Assembly (NCBI GenBank): GCA_050122535.1
Contig: JASFIT010000147.1
Location: 1-9,964 of the forward strand
From: JASFEQ01 sp050122535
Lineage (GTDB): Bacteria; Desulfobacterota; DSM-4660; Desulfatiglandales; HGW-15
Direction of reading: 5' to 3'
DNA: 9,964 nt
Shown: piece after piece, positions 1-7,265 of the stretch
How positions within the stretch are numbered: the stretch's first letter is position 1
Layout: each line of letters opens with the position of its first letter
Program-made: the position numbers and the translations under genes
Notes under the pieces: generated by a model
Databases searched by the model: none
The model's input: only the letters and a program-made list of their open reading frames with translations
Told to the model about the DNA's origin: nothing

Positions 1-503
1 ATGAGGTCCACTTCTTCTCCCAGGTTTTGAAGAACCTCTTTTGCGCTGGAGCAGGCCGGCTGACCAGAAATATTGGCACTCGTCCCGGTAATCGGCCCAT
101 CCACGGCTTGGGCCAGTGCCGTGGGTAATGGGTGGCTGGAGAGCCGTACACCTATTTTCCCCGTGCCTGCCGTTAGCTCTTGGGGGAGGTTAGGTTTCGC
201 CTCGAATATGAGGGTAAGGCCACCGGGCCAGAAATCATTCATCAGCTGACGGGCGATTTCGGGAACATGGATCACATATTGATCTAAATGCTCCACGGAT
301 GGAATTAAGATCAGAATAGGCTGGTCGTCCCTCCTTTTCTTTACATCAAAGAGTCGATTTATGGCTTTGATATCTGTGGGATTGACAGCCAGGCCATAAA
401 AGGACTCCGTTGGAATCGCAACCACCCCACCAGAAAGAATGCTTTCGGCAGCCCTTTTGAGTCCAGTCTTTAGATTTGCTTCTGTATCAAGTTTTATAAG
501 CAT
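1..503 (-). CDS. Sua5/YciO/YrdC/YwlC family protein, probable L-threonylcarbamoyladenylate synthase (3' end outside the window)
   Basis: This is a partial gene: 167 codons read leftward from the ATG at 501-503 and run off the window edge. The family makes threonylcarbamoyl-AMP from threonine, bicarbonate and ATP, the first step of the t6A37 modification of ANN-decoding tRNAs in the cytoplasm. I read PTESFYGL at residues 31-38 (the usual PTDTVYGL segment), the basic KKRR at 55-58 that corresponds to the KxR substrate-binding motif, WPGGLT at 92-97, and TGTSANISG at 139-147, which carries the conserved S-x-N. All YrdC-domain hallmarks in the visible part are intact. The frame stays open upstream of the ATG and there is no strong ribosome binding site; a TTG directly before it is an alternative start. 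Whether this is the short TsaC form or the longer Sua5 form with an extra C-terminal domain cannot be decided, because the C-terminus is missing. Confidence 0.9.
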   Translation of the reverse strand, partial: MLIKLDTEANLKTGLKRAAESILSGGVVAIPTESFYGLAVNPTDIKAINRLFDVKKRRDDQPILILIPSVEHLDQYVIHVPEIARQLMNDFWPGGLTLIFEAKPNLPQELTAGTGKIGVRLSSHPLPTALAQAVDGPITGTSANISGQPACSSAKEVLQNLGEEVDL

Positions 504-643
504 CAAGCGTATGACTTGAAATCCCCATAACCAAATCCAAATGTAAAAGAATGTCTCCGAAAATCCTAGCGCCAGCCGCAAAGGCTCATGCTTGACCTGT
601 TTGGAATATTGGGAATGAGGATTTCGAGCTTGTTTGGATTTTG

Positions 644-954
644 AAATTTGGTGACATTTTAGCCCCTTGAAACAGCCGTTCAGGAACTCCTGGAGGGCTG
701 AGCGGGGTTCTCTAGAGCGGCCAAAAACCAGGCCGTCTGTGCACGGTTTCTACCGGGGGCTCGCTTGCCCTGACGCCTGCGCACACAGACTCTTCAAACA
801 GAGAGCCAGCCAAGTTCAATGCTCACTGAACAACGCCTTAGAGCTACCTCCCTTTGTGCGCCGTCCTTAAAGGCAACGGGCAAATTTTTTGGCCCCTCCA
901 GAGAATGCCGCTTAGCCCAGAGGCTTTTCAAACGGCTAAAGTATTACAAAATTT
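644..954. repeat. Large degenerate palindrome (MITE-like or structured element) in the gene-free stretch 504-986
   Basis: The 480 bases between the Sua5-like gene and purE have no convincing coding frame. Most of it is one imperfect palindrome. Outermost arms: AAATTTGGTGACATTTTAGCC's reverse complement recurs at about 934-954, with about 17 of 21 positions matching. Next, TTGAAACAGCC near 667-677 is opposed by GGCTTTTCAAA near 922-932. A third arm at 695-727 (GGGCTGAGCGG then TTCTCTAGAG and GGCCAAAAA) pairs with 885-918, where the reverse complement reads GGGCTAAGCGG, ATTCTCTGGAG and GGCCAAAAA. Inside that, 772-788 pairs with 852-865, and GTTCA/TGAAC (814-831) closes the centre. A local stem GTCTGTG (735-741) with CACAGAC (784-790) also exists. 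The left arm carries about 11 extra bases. Terminal inverted repeats of about 70-80 bp with no ORF suggest a decayed non-autonomous mobile element or a structured RNA/DNA element. No clear target-site duplication is visible. Confidence 0.65.
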
Positions 955-986
955 GGAGATTGGGAATTTGGGTTTTAGCTTTTATG

Positions 987-1487
987 CTATTTTTCAAAAT
1001 CTTTTGCTTTTGCGATTGCTTCCTGCGTTAATCCTTCACGATAGGCCTTCAACTTCTCGGCAATGGGGGCATGTTTCAAGGCCAAGATCTGGGCCGCCAG
1101 AACAGCGGCATTCTTTGCCCCTCCTTTGCCCAAAGCGACCGTAGCAACGGGTATGCCTGGAGGCATTTGCACAGTGGACAAGAGGGCGTCCATACCCTGA
1201 AGTGGTGACGAATCTATGGGGATACCGATCACGGGTAGGGTTGTGTGGGCAGCCATAAATCCCGCCAAGTGGGCGGCCCAACCTGCCCCTGCGATGATGA
1301 CCTCAAGACCACGCCCAGCGGCCGATTCAGCATACCCTCTCGCACGCTCTGGTGTCCTGTGTGCAGAAATGACCCGCACCTCATGTGGTACCATGAGTTG
1401 CTTCAATATTTCACTACAGCCTTCCATGATATCAACATCCGATGTGCTGCCCATAACGACGCCGACTAGTGGTTTCTCGTTTGACAT
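987..1487 (-). CDS. purE: 5-(carboxyamino)imidazole ribonucleotide mutase PurE
   Basis: This cytoplasmic enzyme converts N5-carboxyaminoimidazole ribonucleotide to 4-carboxy-AIR in de novo purine synthesis. The protein has 166 residues, the usual size for bacterial class I PurE. Motifs read in order are the phosphate-binding GSTSD at 13-17, SAHRTP at 41-46, the active-site loop AGAGWAAHLAG at 66-76, and GMDALLSTVQMP at 98-109. The loop reads GW and HLAG where the E. coli protein has GG and HLPG; I regard this as a lineage variant, not a defect. The ATG at 1487 has a good ribosome binding site (AGAGGAG about 6 bases upstream). PurK, the usual partner that makes the substrate, and purD are not in the window. 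Upstream, 165 bases containing a hairpin repeat separate it from the DUF3786 gene, so co-transcription is possible but not shown. Confidence 0.97.
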   Translation of the reverse strand: MSNEKPLVGVVMGSTSDVDIMEGCSEILKQLMVPHEVRVISAHRTPERARGYAESAAGRGLEVIIAGAGWAAHLAGFMAAHTTLPVIGIPIDSSPLQGMDALLSTVQMPPGIPVATVALGKGGAKNAAVLAAQILALKHAPIAEKLKAYREGLTQEAIAKAKDFEK

Positions 1488-1574
1488 CTCAATCTCCTCT
1501 CTAAAAAATCCCCTCCTCAGGGTGTCTAAGAACCCAAAATTCCTCTCCCCTTCGAAACCCCACCCTCACCCCGA

Positions 1575-1597
1575 CCCTCTCCCCTCAAGGGAGAGGG
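1575..1597. repeat. GC-rich palindromic hairpin, REP-like, between the DUF3786 gene and purE
   Basis: CCCTCTCCC at 1575-1583 is perfectly complementary to GGGAGAGGG at 1589-1597 across a 5-base loop. It is preceded by the C-rich run CACCCTCACCCCGA. Hairpins of this composition are common dispersed intergenic repeats in bacterial genomes; that comparison is from memory. There is no T-tract after the stem on either strand, so an intrinsic terminator is unlikely. Next to it (about 1619-1649) is a short degenerate direct repeat, CTGCCTTAGGCCTT followed by CTGCCTTACGCCTT. Confidence 0.55.
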
Positions 1598-1652
1598 GGT
1601 TGCCGGGCAGACCTCGTTTCTGCCTTAGGCCTTCTGCCTTACGCCTTTCATC

Positions 1653-2291
1653 TTATCCCTTGGCCATTCCCACCAATGGATACACGACCATCCCCGAAAG
1701 CCAAGCAATGTCCTCAGCCGACAACATCTTGAGGATGTTTCGATCAAAAAGAATATTTCCTTCAGGAGGAAATTCCTCGTCTCCTTTCCAAATGATCAAA
1801 GCCACCGGCACCAAAGGAAGGGCCTTAACCAGGACCGAAACGTCGCCTTGATCTGAGGGTTCTGCACCGAAGATTTCTCCGGCGAGCTTTACAAGAAGTT
1901 CCGGGCGGTGTCCAAAAGCCTGAACCATTGGATTTTTTGCCCGCCTGTGGAAGGCATCCAGATAAAATTTTCCATCGGGCACTTCCTGAAAAGAGATCCA
2001 TTCCCCCGTCATTTCCGCTCCGCTGGAAGACCATGCGCCGTGAAGATAATGGAGTAGCAGGATCTGCTGTTGAATGGGCAGTTCCGCATCCGAGCCTTTT
2101 TGGGCAAACTCCAGTTCAGGCCAGGAAAGGATGATCTCTCTGTTTAAGAACTTGATGCAAACTGCTGAAATTTCTTGTTTATTTCTCTCGATCACGGCAC
2201 CGGAAAAACGTGCCAGAAGATCCGGATTCTTGTCTGCCAGCTCCTTTCTCCCCAGGTCTAGCGCCTGTTTATAATCATCAATCCTAGGCAT
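1653..2291 (-). CDS. DUF3786 domain-containing protein (function unknown)
   Basis: This is a soluble protein of 212 residues without a signal peptide or membrane segment. I recognise the DUF3786 pattern: GEWISFQEVPDGKFYLDAF at 97-115, a central stretch of small and hydrophobic residues at 150-168, and WKGDEEFPPEGNILFD at 168-183 before a helical C-terminus. The family is most often seen in anaerobes such as Desulfobacterota, sometimes fused to Fe-S or corrinoid protein modules. Those modules are absent here, and no cysteine cluster is present (a single Cys at 45). No catalytic activity is established, so none is assigned. The ATG at 2291 follows GGAGAGAAT, a good ribosome binding site. The gene is divergent from the Smr-domain gene, with 236 bases between the two starts, and is followed by purE on the same strand. 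Confidence 0.85.
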   Translation of the reverse strand: MPRIDDYKQALDLGRKELADKNPDLLARFSGAVIERNKQEISAVCIKFLNREIILSWPELEFAQKGSDAELPIQQQILLLHYLHGAWSSSGAEMTGEWISFQEVPDGKFYLDAFHRRAKNPMVQAFGHRPELLVKLAGEIFGAEPSDQGDVSVLVKALPLVPVALIIWKGDEEFPPEGNILFDRNILKMLSAEDIAWLSGMVVYPLVGMAKG

Positions 2292-2371
2292 ATTCTCTCC
2301 AGAAATTGATCATTTGTAGCTTGTCATTTGAGAATTTGATTCACTCAAACCAGGCCCCACCCCGTCCCTCT

Positions 2372-2399
2372 TTCTTAGATTCAAGAGTTTTGTTATAAT
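2372..2399 (+). promoter_or_regulatory. Extended -10 promoter for the Smr-domain gene
   Basis: A perfect TATAAT lies at 2394-2399 with the TG extension at 2391-2392, which makes an extended -10 element. The -35 region is poor (TTCTTA at 2372-2377, 16-base spacing), as is common for extended -10 promoters. Transcription would start near 2406 and leave a 5' leader of about 120 bases before the ATG at 2528. A small hairpin (AAAGG/CCTTT, about 2459-2474) lies in that leader. The rest of 2292-2527 holds no gene that I can see. I found no equally good promoter for the divergent DUF3786 gene. Confidence 0.6.
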
Positions 2400-2527
2400 G
2401 AATTTTTCAGGAAGAATTCAAGGGATAAAATCCTCCCGCCGTCTATTGTATAGAGCGCCCAAAGGGTCCTACCTTTGAAAAGACGCACATTGCCATCTTA
2501 GAAAACATTGATCTGGAGACAAAAACA

Positions 2528-3184
2528 ATGGCAAAGGAAGAGGATCTCTTTAATCCGGCCTTCAAAGATCTCGACCTAAAGATCAAGCGTTCCCAGAAGG
2601 CAGAAAGGGAATCTGAGCGACACCAAATAGATGAGGCAAAACCAGACGACGAACAATCTTTTCTGGAAGCCATGTCAGATGTGACCCCCCTGCCTGAAAA
2701 CAAAAAAAAGATCGTTCCAACCCCTGGAGGCAATATCAGGCCTGCCCACCCTGCACCCGACGATGAACAGGAAGCCCTGAACCACCTTTCTGATTTGGTT
2801 AAAGGATCTATTGAACTGGACATAACCTTGACCGATGAGTACATGGAAGGGTCTGTGAAGGGCTTCAGTCAAAAGCTGATGAAGAAACTCAAAAAGGGAG
2901 AGTTCCCGTTCCAGGACTACATTGATCTCCATGGACTCACCAAACAGGGGGCAGAGGCCAGAGTGAGGGACTTTCTACTTCAAAGCCACAGACTGGGGCT
3001 CAGATGTGTCCTCATTGTTCATGGTCGGGGATTAAATTCTCCGGATAGTTTTCCTGTTTTAAAGGAAAGATTACCCCTCTGGCTCGGCCGAGGGCCTGTG
3101 AAGAAGATCGTACTCGCTTTTGCCACCGCGAGACCCTATGATGGAGGGGCTGGCGCAGTTTATGTATTGCTAAGGAAACGTTAG
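2528..3184 (+). CDS. Smr domain-containing protein (MutS2-like C-terminal nuclease domain, stand-alone)
   Basis: The protein has 218 residues. The C-terminal third is a clear Smr domain: DLHG at 133-136, IVHGRG at 163-168, and the closing segment ATARPYDGGAGAVYVLL at 199-215, which is the usual TGAxxVxL element. Smr domains bind or cut branched DNA or RNA; they occur at the end of MutS2 and alone (as in SmrA and SmrB, the latter a ribosome-collision mRNA nuclease in E. coli). The N-terminal 125 residues are highly charged and low in complexity (many K, E and D), probably partly disordered. No MutS ATPase is present. The ATG at 2528 is preceded by CTGGAG about 9 bases upstream. The gene ends 4 bases before the end of the oppositely oriented TPR-LysM gene, with no terminator hairpin visible between them. 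Which Smr substrate it acts on is open. Confidence 0.92.
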   Translation: MAKEEDLFNPAFKDLDLKIKRSQKAERESERHQIDEAKPDDEQSFLEAMSDVTPLPENKKKIVPTPGGNIRPAHPAPDDEQEALNHLSDLVKGSIELDITLTDEYMEGSVKGFSQKLMKKLKKGEFPFQDYIDLHGLTKQGAEARVRDFLLQSHRLGLRCVLIVHGRGLNSPDSFPVLKERLPLWLGRGPVKKIVLAFATARPYDGGAGAVYVLLRKR

Positions 3185-3188
3185 TCTC

Positions 3189-4379
3189 CTATTTCTGTAA
3201 ATCCTTGCTATGTTCGCGTTTTATCTTCTCTATGTTCTCCAATATGATCTCAGCCTTGTTGATTAGATACTCCACCCTTTTGTATTTGGGATCTCGAGTC
3301 CTTACCAGCTCCCACTCTTGAATGGCCTCTTTCAACTGCTGCTTTCCAAAGTACTGCATGCCTCTTTTGTAGTGCATCTCTTTGTACTGGTCTTCACTCT
3401 TCTTCACATAAGCAACACACTCTTGGCAATCGCTCTTGTATTTGAGAGATGCCTCGAATTCACGTTTGGCCTGCAGGTAATCTCGGTTGTCAAAGAGGGC
3501 CCTGGCGTTTTCCAAATGGGATTTATGGGCATACTCTAGGGTGGTCTTATCATGTGGTTCCATATTCAGGGCCAAATTCAATGCGACAAGCGCTTCCTGG
3601 TACTGCTTCTTATAGTATAGGTCGATGCCGTGATCGCGATAAATGGCTATCTGCTCTTCAGGCTCTTGCTCCCCTCGAGGCGCTTTGACACCTGTTGCCC
3701 CCTCTTTGAAAGGTTCCCAGTCCCAAAAGCCTGAAAAATCAACTCCCGTTTGTTCTGTCTCTACAGTTTCCCTGCCAACCAAGAATTTCACACCTTCAAT
3801 CTCGGGAACCTTGATTTTCTGCCCCTCATGCACGCGGGTGGCATCCGTGATGCTGTTGTATTTAGCGATAATGGGGAACTTGTGACGGTCCCCATAGTAC
3901 GTCCCGGCCACCTTGGATAGACTTTCCCCGGGTTGAATTATGTGAACAATGTATCTCTCAATTTTAATTCGCTTTCTGGACGTGAGCATGTTGACCACTT
4001 CCGGGTAATCGGGCCGTAGCCTCAACGCCATCAAGAATTCCTGCCTGGCGCGACCATATTTTCCTTCTTTGTGGAACTTAAGGCCTGCCTTGTAGTGGTT
4101 TTTTGCTTCCTTATTCATTTGATTTTTCACCCGGCTATGGCCTTCTATGGCCTCTTGACTCGAAGGGTTCACCGTCATGGCAAGCTTATACTGTTTGCGG
4201 GCAGCAACCATATCTCTGTTTTGTTCAAACGCTCTTCCCTTGCGGAGAGACTCTTTAAAAAATTGCTCATTTGTAGGCTCAAAAATGCCCATGGAATACT
4301 TCTCTCCAAGGGATGCACAACCCGTGAGGGATGTCATTAAGACGACCATATAGACCAAATGTTGGACTTTCCTGATCAT
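3189..4379 (-). CDS. TPR and LysM domain lipoprotein
   Basis: This is a predicted lipoprotein of 396 residues counted from the ATG at 4379. The N-terminus MIRKVQHLVYMVVLMTSLTGC is a short basic region, a hydrophobic stretch and a lipobox with the acylated Cys at 21. TPR-like helices follow at about 43-125 (EQNRDMVAARKQYKLAMTVNP and similar). A LysM domain spans about 143-192 (PGESLSKVAGTYYGDR to VHEGQKIKVP), then an acidic linker, then a second set of TPR-like repeats at about 243-387. LysM domains bind N-acetylglucosamine-containing glycans such as peptidoglycan, and TPRs bind protein partners, so a periplasmic scaffold is plausible. It is the last gene of the cyclase operon. An alternative ATG at 4403 adds 8 residues and overlaps the upstream gene by 20 bases; I prefer 4379 because it gives a compact lipoprotein signal peptide 4 bases after the upstream stop. 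Neither start has a strong ribosome binding site. Confidence 0.87.
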   Translation of the reverse strand: MIRKVQHLVYMVVLMTSLTGCASLGEKYSMGIFEPTNEQFFKESLRKGRAFEQNRDMVAARKQYKLAMTVNPSSQEAIEGHSRVKNQMNKEAKNHYKAGLKFHKEGKYGRARQEFLMALRLRPDYPEVVNMLTSRKRIKIERYIVHIIQPGESLSKVAGTYYGDRHKFPIIAKYNSITDATRVHEGQKIKVPEIEGVKFLVGRETVETEQTGVDFSGFWDWEPFKEGATGVKAPRGEQEPEEQIAIYRDHGIDLYYKKQYQEALVALNLALNMEPHDKTTLEYAHKSHLENARALFDNRDYLQAKREFEASLKYKSDCQECVAYVKKSEDQYKEMHYKRGMQYFGKQQLKEAIQEWELVRTRDPKYKRVEYLINKAEIILENIEKIKREHSKDLQK

Positions 4380-4383
4380 GTCT

Positions 4384-5442
4384 TTACTTGAGCGAGAACT
4401 CATAAAAGGTTTTTAGCCTCTTGGCAAAGGTCTTCATCTCCCTCTTCAAGATCTGATCCCTTTTCAATCGGAGGGGATCCGCAAAGAAGGGATTGCCTCC
4501 CCTTCTCACAGAAAAACCGAGCTTATAACCCACCTGTTCGGAAATGGCCAGTACGCTTTCGTTGTAACGGCCGTATGGAAATGCCAGATAGATGGTGTCC
4601 TGCTTCACGTTCTTATCAAGCAAGCGTTTTGAACCAAGGAGCTCGCTTTTTACTCTTGCCATATATGCAGCTTTACTTTCCCCTTCCCTTTGCTTTGTAA
4701 GGTCAGAATGGGATTTGGTGTGCGAGCCTATTTCAAAGCCGGCCGCCTTCATCTCCCTGAGTTGTTCCCAAGTGATGGCACCTTTGGAAATGCCCACGAA
4801 ATCGGTATAAATGAAAAGAGTCGCCGTGTAGCCATATTTCTTTAGCATGGGATAGGCGATATTATAGGCAGACCTGTTGCCGTCATCAATGGCGATGACC
4901 AAGGATTTCTTGGGTATGGTATGACGGTACTGCACAAAACCAAGAAGCTTGGCCAAGCTTATCACCCTATAGCCGTTCTTTTTCAAATATCTCATCTGTT
5001 GATCAAAGACACCTGTAGGCATGCAATAGGGAGATGTACAATCTTTCCCAAAATGATGGTACGTGAGAACAGGTACTGTTTGATATCCTCTCGCTGTGAG
5101 TCCCCCTTTATTCTCTTCTCTCAAGGGAATGACAACCGCCTTGCCCCTTCTGAAGGAGACACCTTCATTGGCGTCTTCAATGATCCAAGATTTCCTCGCA
5201 TCCCCCAGAAAGCTTTTTGCCAAGCTCTTAGGGGTCTCCCCGCCCTCCATCACATAGACGACATAGTCGTCTGACCGAAATACCTCTCCTTTTGGAGGTT
5301 TTTCGGAAACCGGAGGCGAAGTGGTGTCGGAGGTGGGCCATGCCGCAGCGCATGCGGAAAGGACAAACAACCATCCTCCTATCAATAAAAAAAGGATTGA
5401 TCGCAATCCTTTTTCGTATTCTCCACCCCTAGATAAGCCCAT
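4384..5442 (-). CDS. Polysaccharide deacetylase (NodB-type) lipoprotein with N-terminal LysM-like domain
   Basis: The protein has 352 residues. A hydrophobic segment at 14-30 ends in LSAC, a lipobox with Cys31, so it is a predicted lipoprotein facing the periplasm or cell surface. Residues about 59-106 (VVYVMEGGETPKSLAKSFLG to GKAVVIP) resemble a LysM domain. A NodB deacetylase domain follows: metal-site motif AIDDG at 184-188 with D186 and D187, the histidine motif SHTKSH with H241 and H245, and FPYGRYNE at 288-295. These metal-dependent enzymes remove N-acetyl groups from chitin-like, PNAG or peptidoglycan glycans. Motif 1 is usually TFDDG; AIDDG keeps both aspartates. A C-x4-C pair (135 and 140) could form a disulfide. 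The start is firm: GGAGGGGG lies 6 bases before the ATG, inside the end of the cyclase gene, and the two genes overlap by 14 bases (ATGGGCTTATCTAG), so translation is probably coupled. The natural substrate is unknown. Confidence 0.93.
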   Translation of the reverse strand: MGLSRGGEYEKGLRSILFLLIGGWLFVLSACAAAWPTSDTTSPPVSEKPPKGEVFRSDDYVVYVMEGGETPKSLAKSFLGDARKSWIIEDANEGVSFRRGKAVVIPLREENKGGLTARGYQTVPVLTYHHFGKDCTSPYCMPTGVFDQQMRYLKKNGYRVISLAKLLGFVQYRHTIPKKSLVIAIDDGNRSAYNIAYPMLKKYGYTATLFIYTDFVGISKGAITWEQLREMKAAGFEIGSHTKSHSDLTKQREGESKAAYMARVKSELLGSKRLLDKNVKQDTIYLAFPYGRYNESVLAISEQVGYKLGFSVRRGGNPFFADPLRLKRDQILKREMKTFAKRLKTFYEFSLK

Positions 5443-7165
5443 ACTGATCCCCCTCCAGATTCAACACCTTAAAGGTCTTTATTCCTCCTCTTCTCCCCTT
5501 GACAGAGACCTGCCCTTTCTCCTCCACTTTTAGCCGGTTTTCGGCTATGGACTCATAGGTCTGTTTGCTGATCAGGATTTCTCCGCCTTTGGCAATGGAT
5601 GTGAGCCGCGAAGCCACATTGACGTTGTCCCCGATTACCGTGTATTCCATCCTCTTTTCTGGACCCAGACTTCCGCCCACCATCTCACCAGAATTTATCC
5701 CAATGCCCACTTGGAAAGAAATACCCTCCTGTTTCCTTTCCCAATTCAGCCTCGCAATCTCCTCCTGTATATCCAGAGCCGCTCTGACAGCGGCTTCAGC
5801 ATGCCTTGGGTTGGGGACTGGGGCTCCAAAGACGACCATTGCCTCGTCTCCTACGAATTTGTTCGAGTGTCCACCATGCCTGAGGATCGTATATGTGACC
5901 CGGGTAAAATATTCGTTCAGAAGTTCCGTTACCCGTTCTGGTTCTATATCCTCCGACAAGGCCGTAAAACCCCGGATATCCACGAAGAGGATTGTGGCAT
6001 CCACTTTGGAGGCCTTGATTCGCGGATTGTCCGGGTCTTTTACGATCATCTCTACCACTTCTGGAGTCACGTACCGGCCAAATATATCCTTGATCTTCTC
6101 TTTGAGCTCCAAATCCTCAGCCATTCTGTTAAAAGAATAGGCAAGATCTCCAAATTCATCATTGCGATCAATCCTTACCCTGTACTTGAAATCGCCCATA
6201 CCCAGCGCTCGGGTTGTCTCACCCAATCTTCTGATAGGGTTCGAAAAATACATACTAAGTCCGAGGCTGAAAAGAATCCCGAGCAACGTAATAATTGTTG
6301 TGAGAGCCAAAATGAAAATCTTCGCATCGCGAATACTCTGAAGGACCTTTTTTTGGGAGATGCCGATATGGACTTCGCCGATCTTGAGTTTTTGGTATGT
6401 GATAGGCGACTCAAAAAAGAGGAGCTCCTCTCCGTCGTGGGTGATGTTTCTTATGCTTATGCCGGGCCCCTTTTGTATGAAGTGCGTATTTATTGGCCGT
6501 GAATAGGTCTTATTGACTTCATCGATGCGACTATGGGCCTTGATAATATTCTTTTTATCTACAATCAGTGCATACACAACCTGCTCGTTTTCAGCGATAT
6601 CATTGACCAACTGAAATAGGGCCAGGTCCTCTTCTCCTAAGAGCTTGTCCGGGGCGTTCTTGGTGGCGATTCGGACCATACTCTTTCCTAAGTCTATTAA
6701 CTGACTCGTAAACTGCTCCTTCTGTTTTTTCAGCATGGAGAAACTGATGGCTGAGATAACAAAAAGAATGAGGAGTGTGGATAGGGTGGCAAGCTTGATG
6801 AAGATTGGGATTCTCGGTTTGGTCCTTCGGCGCTCGCCCCTTCTTCGGTCGACGCCGCTTCTTCTGTCCTTCCCGCTTCGGCGGTCGGGAAAATCTATGG
6901 GAATCTGCCTTTTTCGTCGATCCTCCCCACTTCGCCGTTCTATTCCACTTCGACGGTCTTTTCCGGTCCGTCTTTCAGGATAGCTTTCCGAAGAGGCCCA
7001 GTCCAGTCTGCGGTCTTGTCCGCTTCGTCGCTCTTTGCCGCTACGTCTCTCGCTCCCACTTCGCCTGTCGGGAAATCGGTTCCACTCTTCAGGCGAAGAC
7101 CGTTCCACAAGATCCGCTAATGGTTTGTGAGTAGACCCTTTGTTCTTACCCCGATCCTCGGACAT
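5429..7165 (-). CDS. Membrane-bound class III adenylate cyclase with HAMP domain and Arg-rich repeat N-terminus
   Basis: The protein has 578 residues. Residues 31-117 are three tandem units of about 30 residues built from the hexapeptide [DE]RR[ST]Gx. Membrane segments lie at about 121-145 and 283-307 and bracket a periplasmic sensor region of about 137 residues. A HAMP domain follows at about 308-360, then a class III cyclase domain at about 385-560. Catalytic residues are complete: metal aspartates D396 (FVDIRGF) and D440 (VGDEAMVVFGAP), the substrate-selecting pair K436 and T509, and transition-state N516 and R520 (VNVASRL). The K/T pair is typical of class IIIb adenylate cyclases, so cAMP is the expected product. 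It is the first gene of the operon and shares 14 bases with the deacetylase gene. The start ATG has an AGAGGGG sequence unusually close to it (about 2 bases); no alternative Met occurs before residue 144. Which ligand the periplasmic domain senses is not evident. Confidence 0.94.
   Translation of the reverse strand: MSEDRGKNKGSTHKPLADLVERSSPEEWNRFPDRRSGSERRSGKERRSGQDRRLDWASSESYPERRTGKDRRSGIERRSGEDRRKRQIPIDFPDRRSGKDRRSGVDRRRGERRRTKPRIPIFIKLATLSTLLILFVISAISFSMLKKQKEQFTSQLIDLGKSMVRIATKNAPDKLLGEEDLALFQLVNDIAENEQVVYALIVDKKNIIKAHSRIDEVNKTYSRPINTHFIQKGPGISIRNITHDGEELLFFESPITYQKLKIGEVHIGISQKKVLQSIRDAKIFILALTTIITLLGILFSLGLSMYFSNPIRRLGETTRALGMGDFKYRVRIDRNDEFGDLAYSFNRMAEDLELKEKIKDIFGRYVTPEVVEMIVKDPDNPRIKASKVDATILFVDIRGFTALSEDIEPERVTELLNEYFTRVTYTILRHGGHSNKFVGDEAMVVFGAPVPNPRHAEAAVRAALDIQEEIARLNWERKQEGISFQVGIGINSGEMVGGSLGPEKRMEYTVIGDNVNVASRLTSIAKGGEILISKQTYESIAENRLKVEEKGQVSVKGRRGGIKTFKVLNLEGDQYGLI
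6800..7075 (-). repeat. Three tandem 90-bp coding repeats for an Arg-rich peptide in the cyclase gene
   Basis: These bases encode residues 31-122 of the cyclase. Three units begin FPDRRSGSERRSG (31), YPERRTGKDRRSG (62) and FPDRRSGKDRRSG (92), spaced 30-31 residues apart. Each has three or four copies of [DE]RR[ST]Gx, followed by a divergent tail of 8-11 residues. The segment is on the cytoplasmic side before the first membrane helix. It is strongly basic and alternates acid and arginine pairs. Confidence 0.85.
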
Positions 7166-7265
7166 CCCCTCTTGGCCCCTTTAAAAAGTACCCAAACCCG
7201 TTATGAATTTTAGAATGATTAATACTTATTGACTTAGGAGGAGTTAATTAAGTTTACCTCTATAT

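Noticed and set aside
667..1144. Overlapping plus-strand frames of 67-96 codons (667-870, 819-1031, 854-1144)
   Set aside because: They lie in the palindromic element or antisense to purE, have no ribosome binding sites, and show no recognisable domain.
1503..1524. CCCT/AGGG stem followed by six T on the minus strand, before purE
   Set aside because: A 4-bp stem is too weak for a terminator or attenuator call, and no competing antiterminator is visible.
1216..1851. A 211-codon plus-strand frame
   Set aside because: It is antisense to purE and the DUF3786 gene and crosses the hairpin repeat; both minus-strand genes are clear.
5711..6502. A 263-codon plus-strand frame and a 191-codon frame at 5565-6140
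   Set aside because: They are antisense to the cyclase domain, whose catalytic motifs are complete on the minus strand.
7234..7243. Strong Shine-Dalgarno-like AGGAGGAG on the plus strand
   Set aside because: No start codon with an open frame follows at a usable distance.
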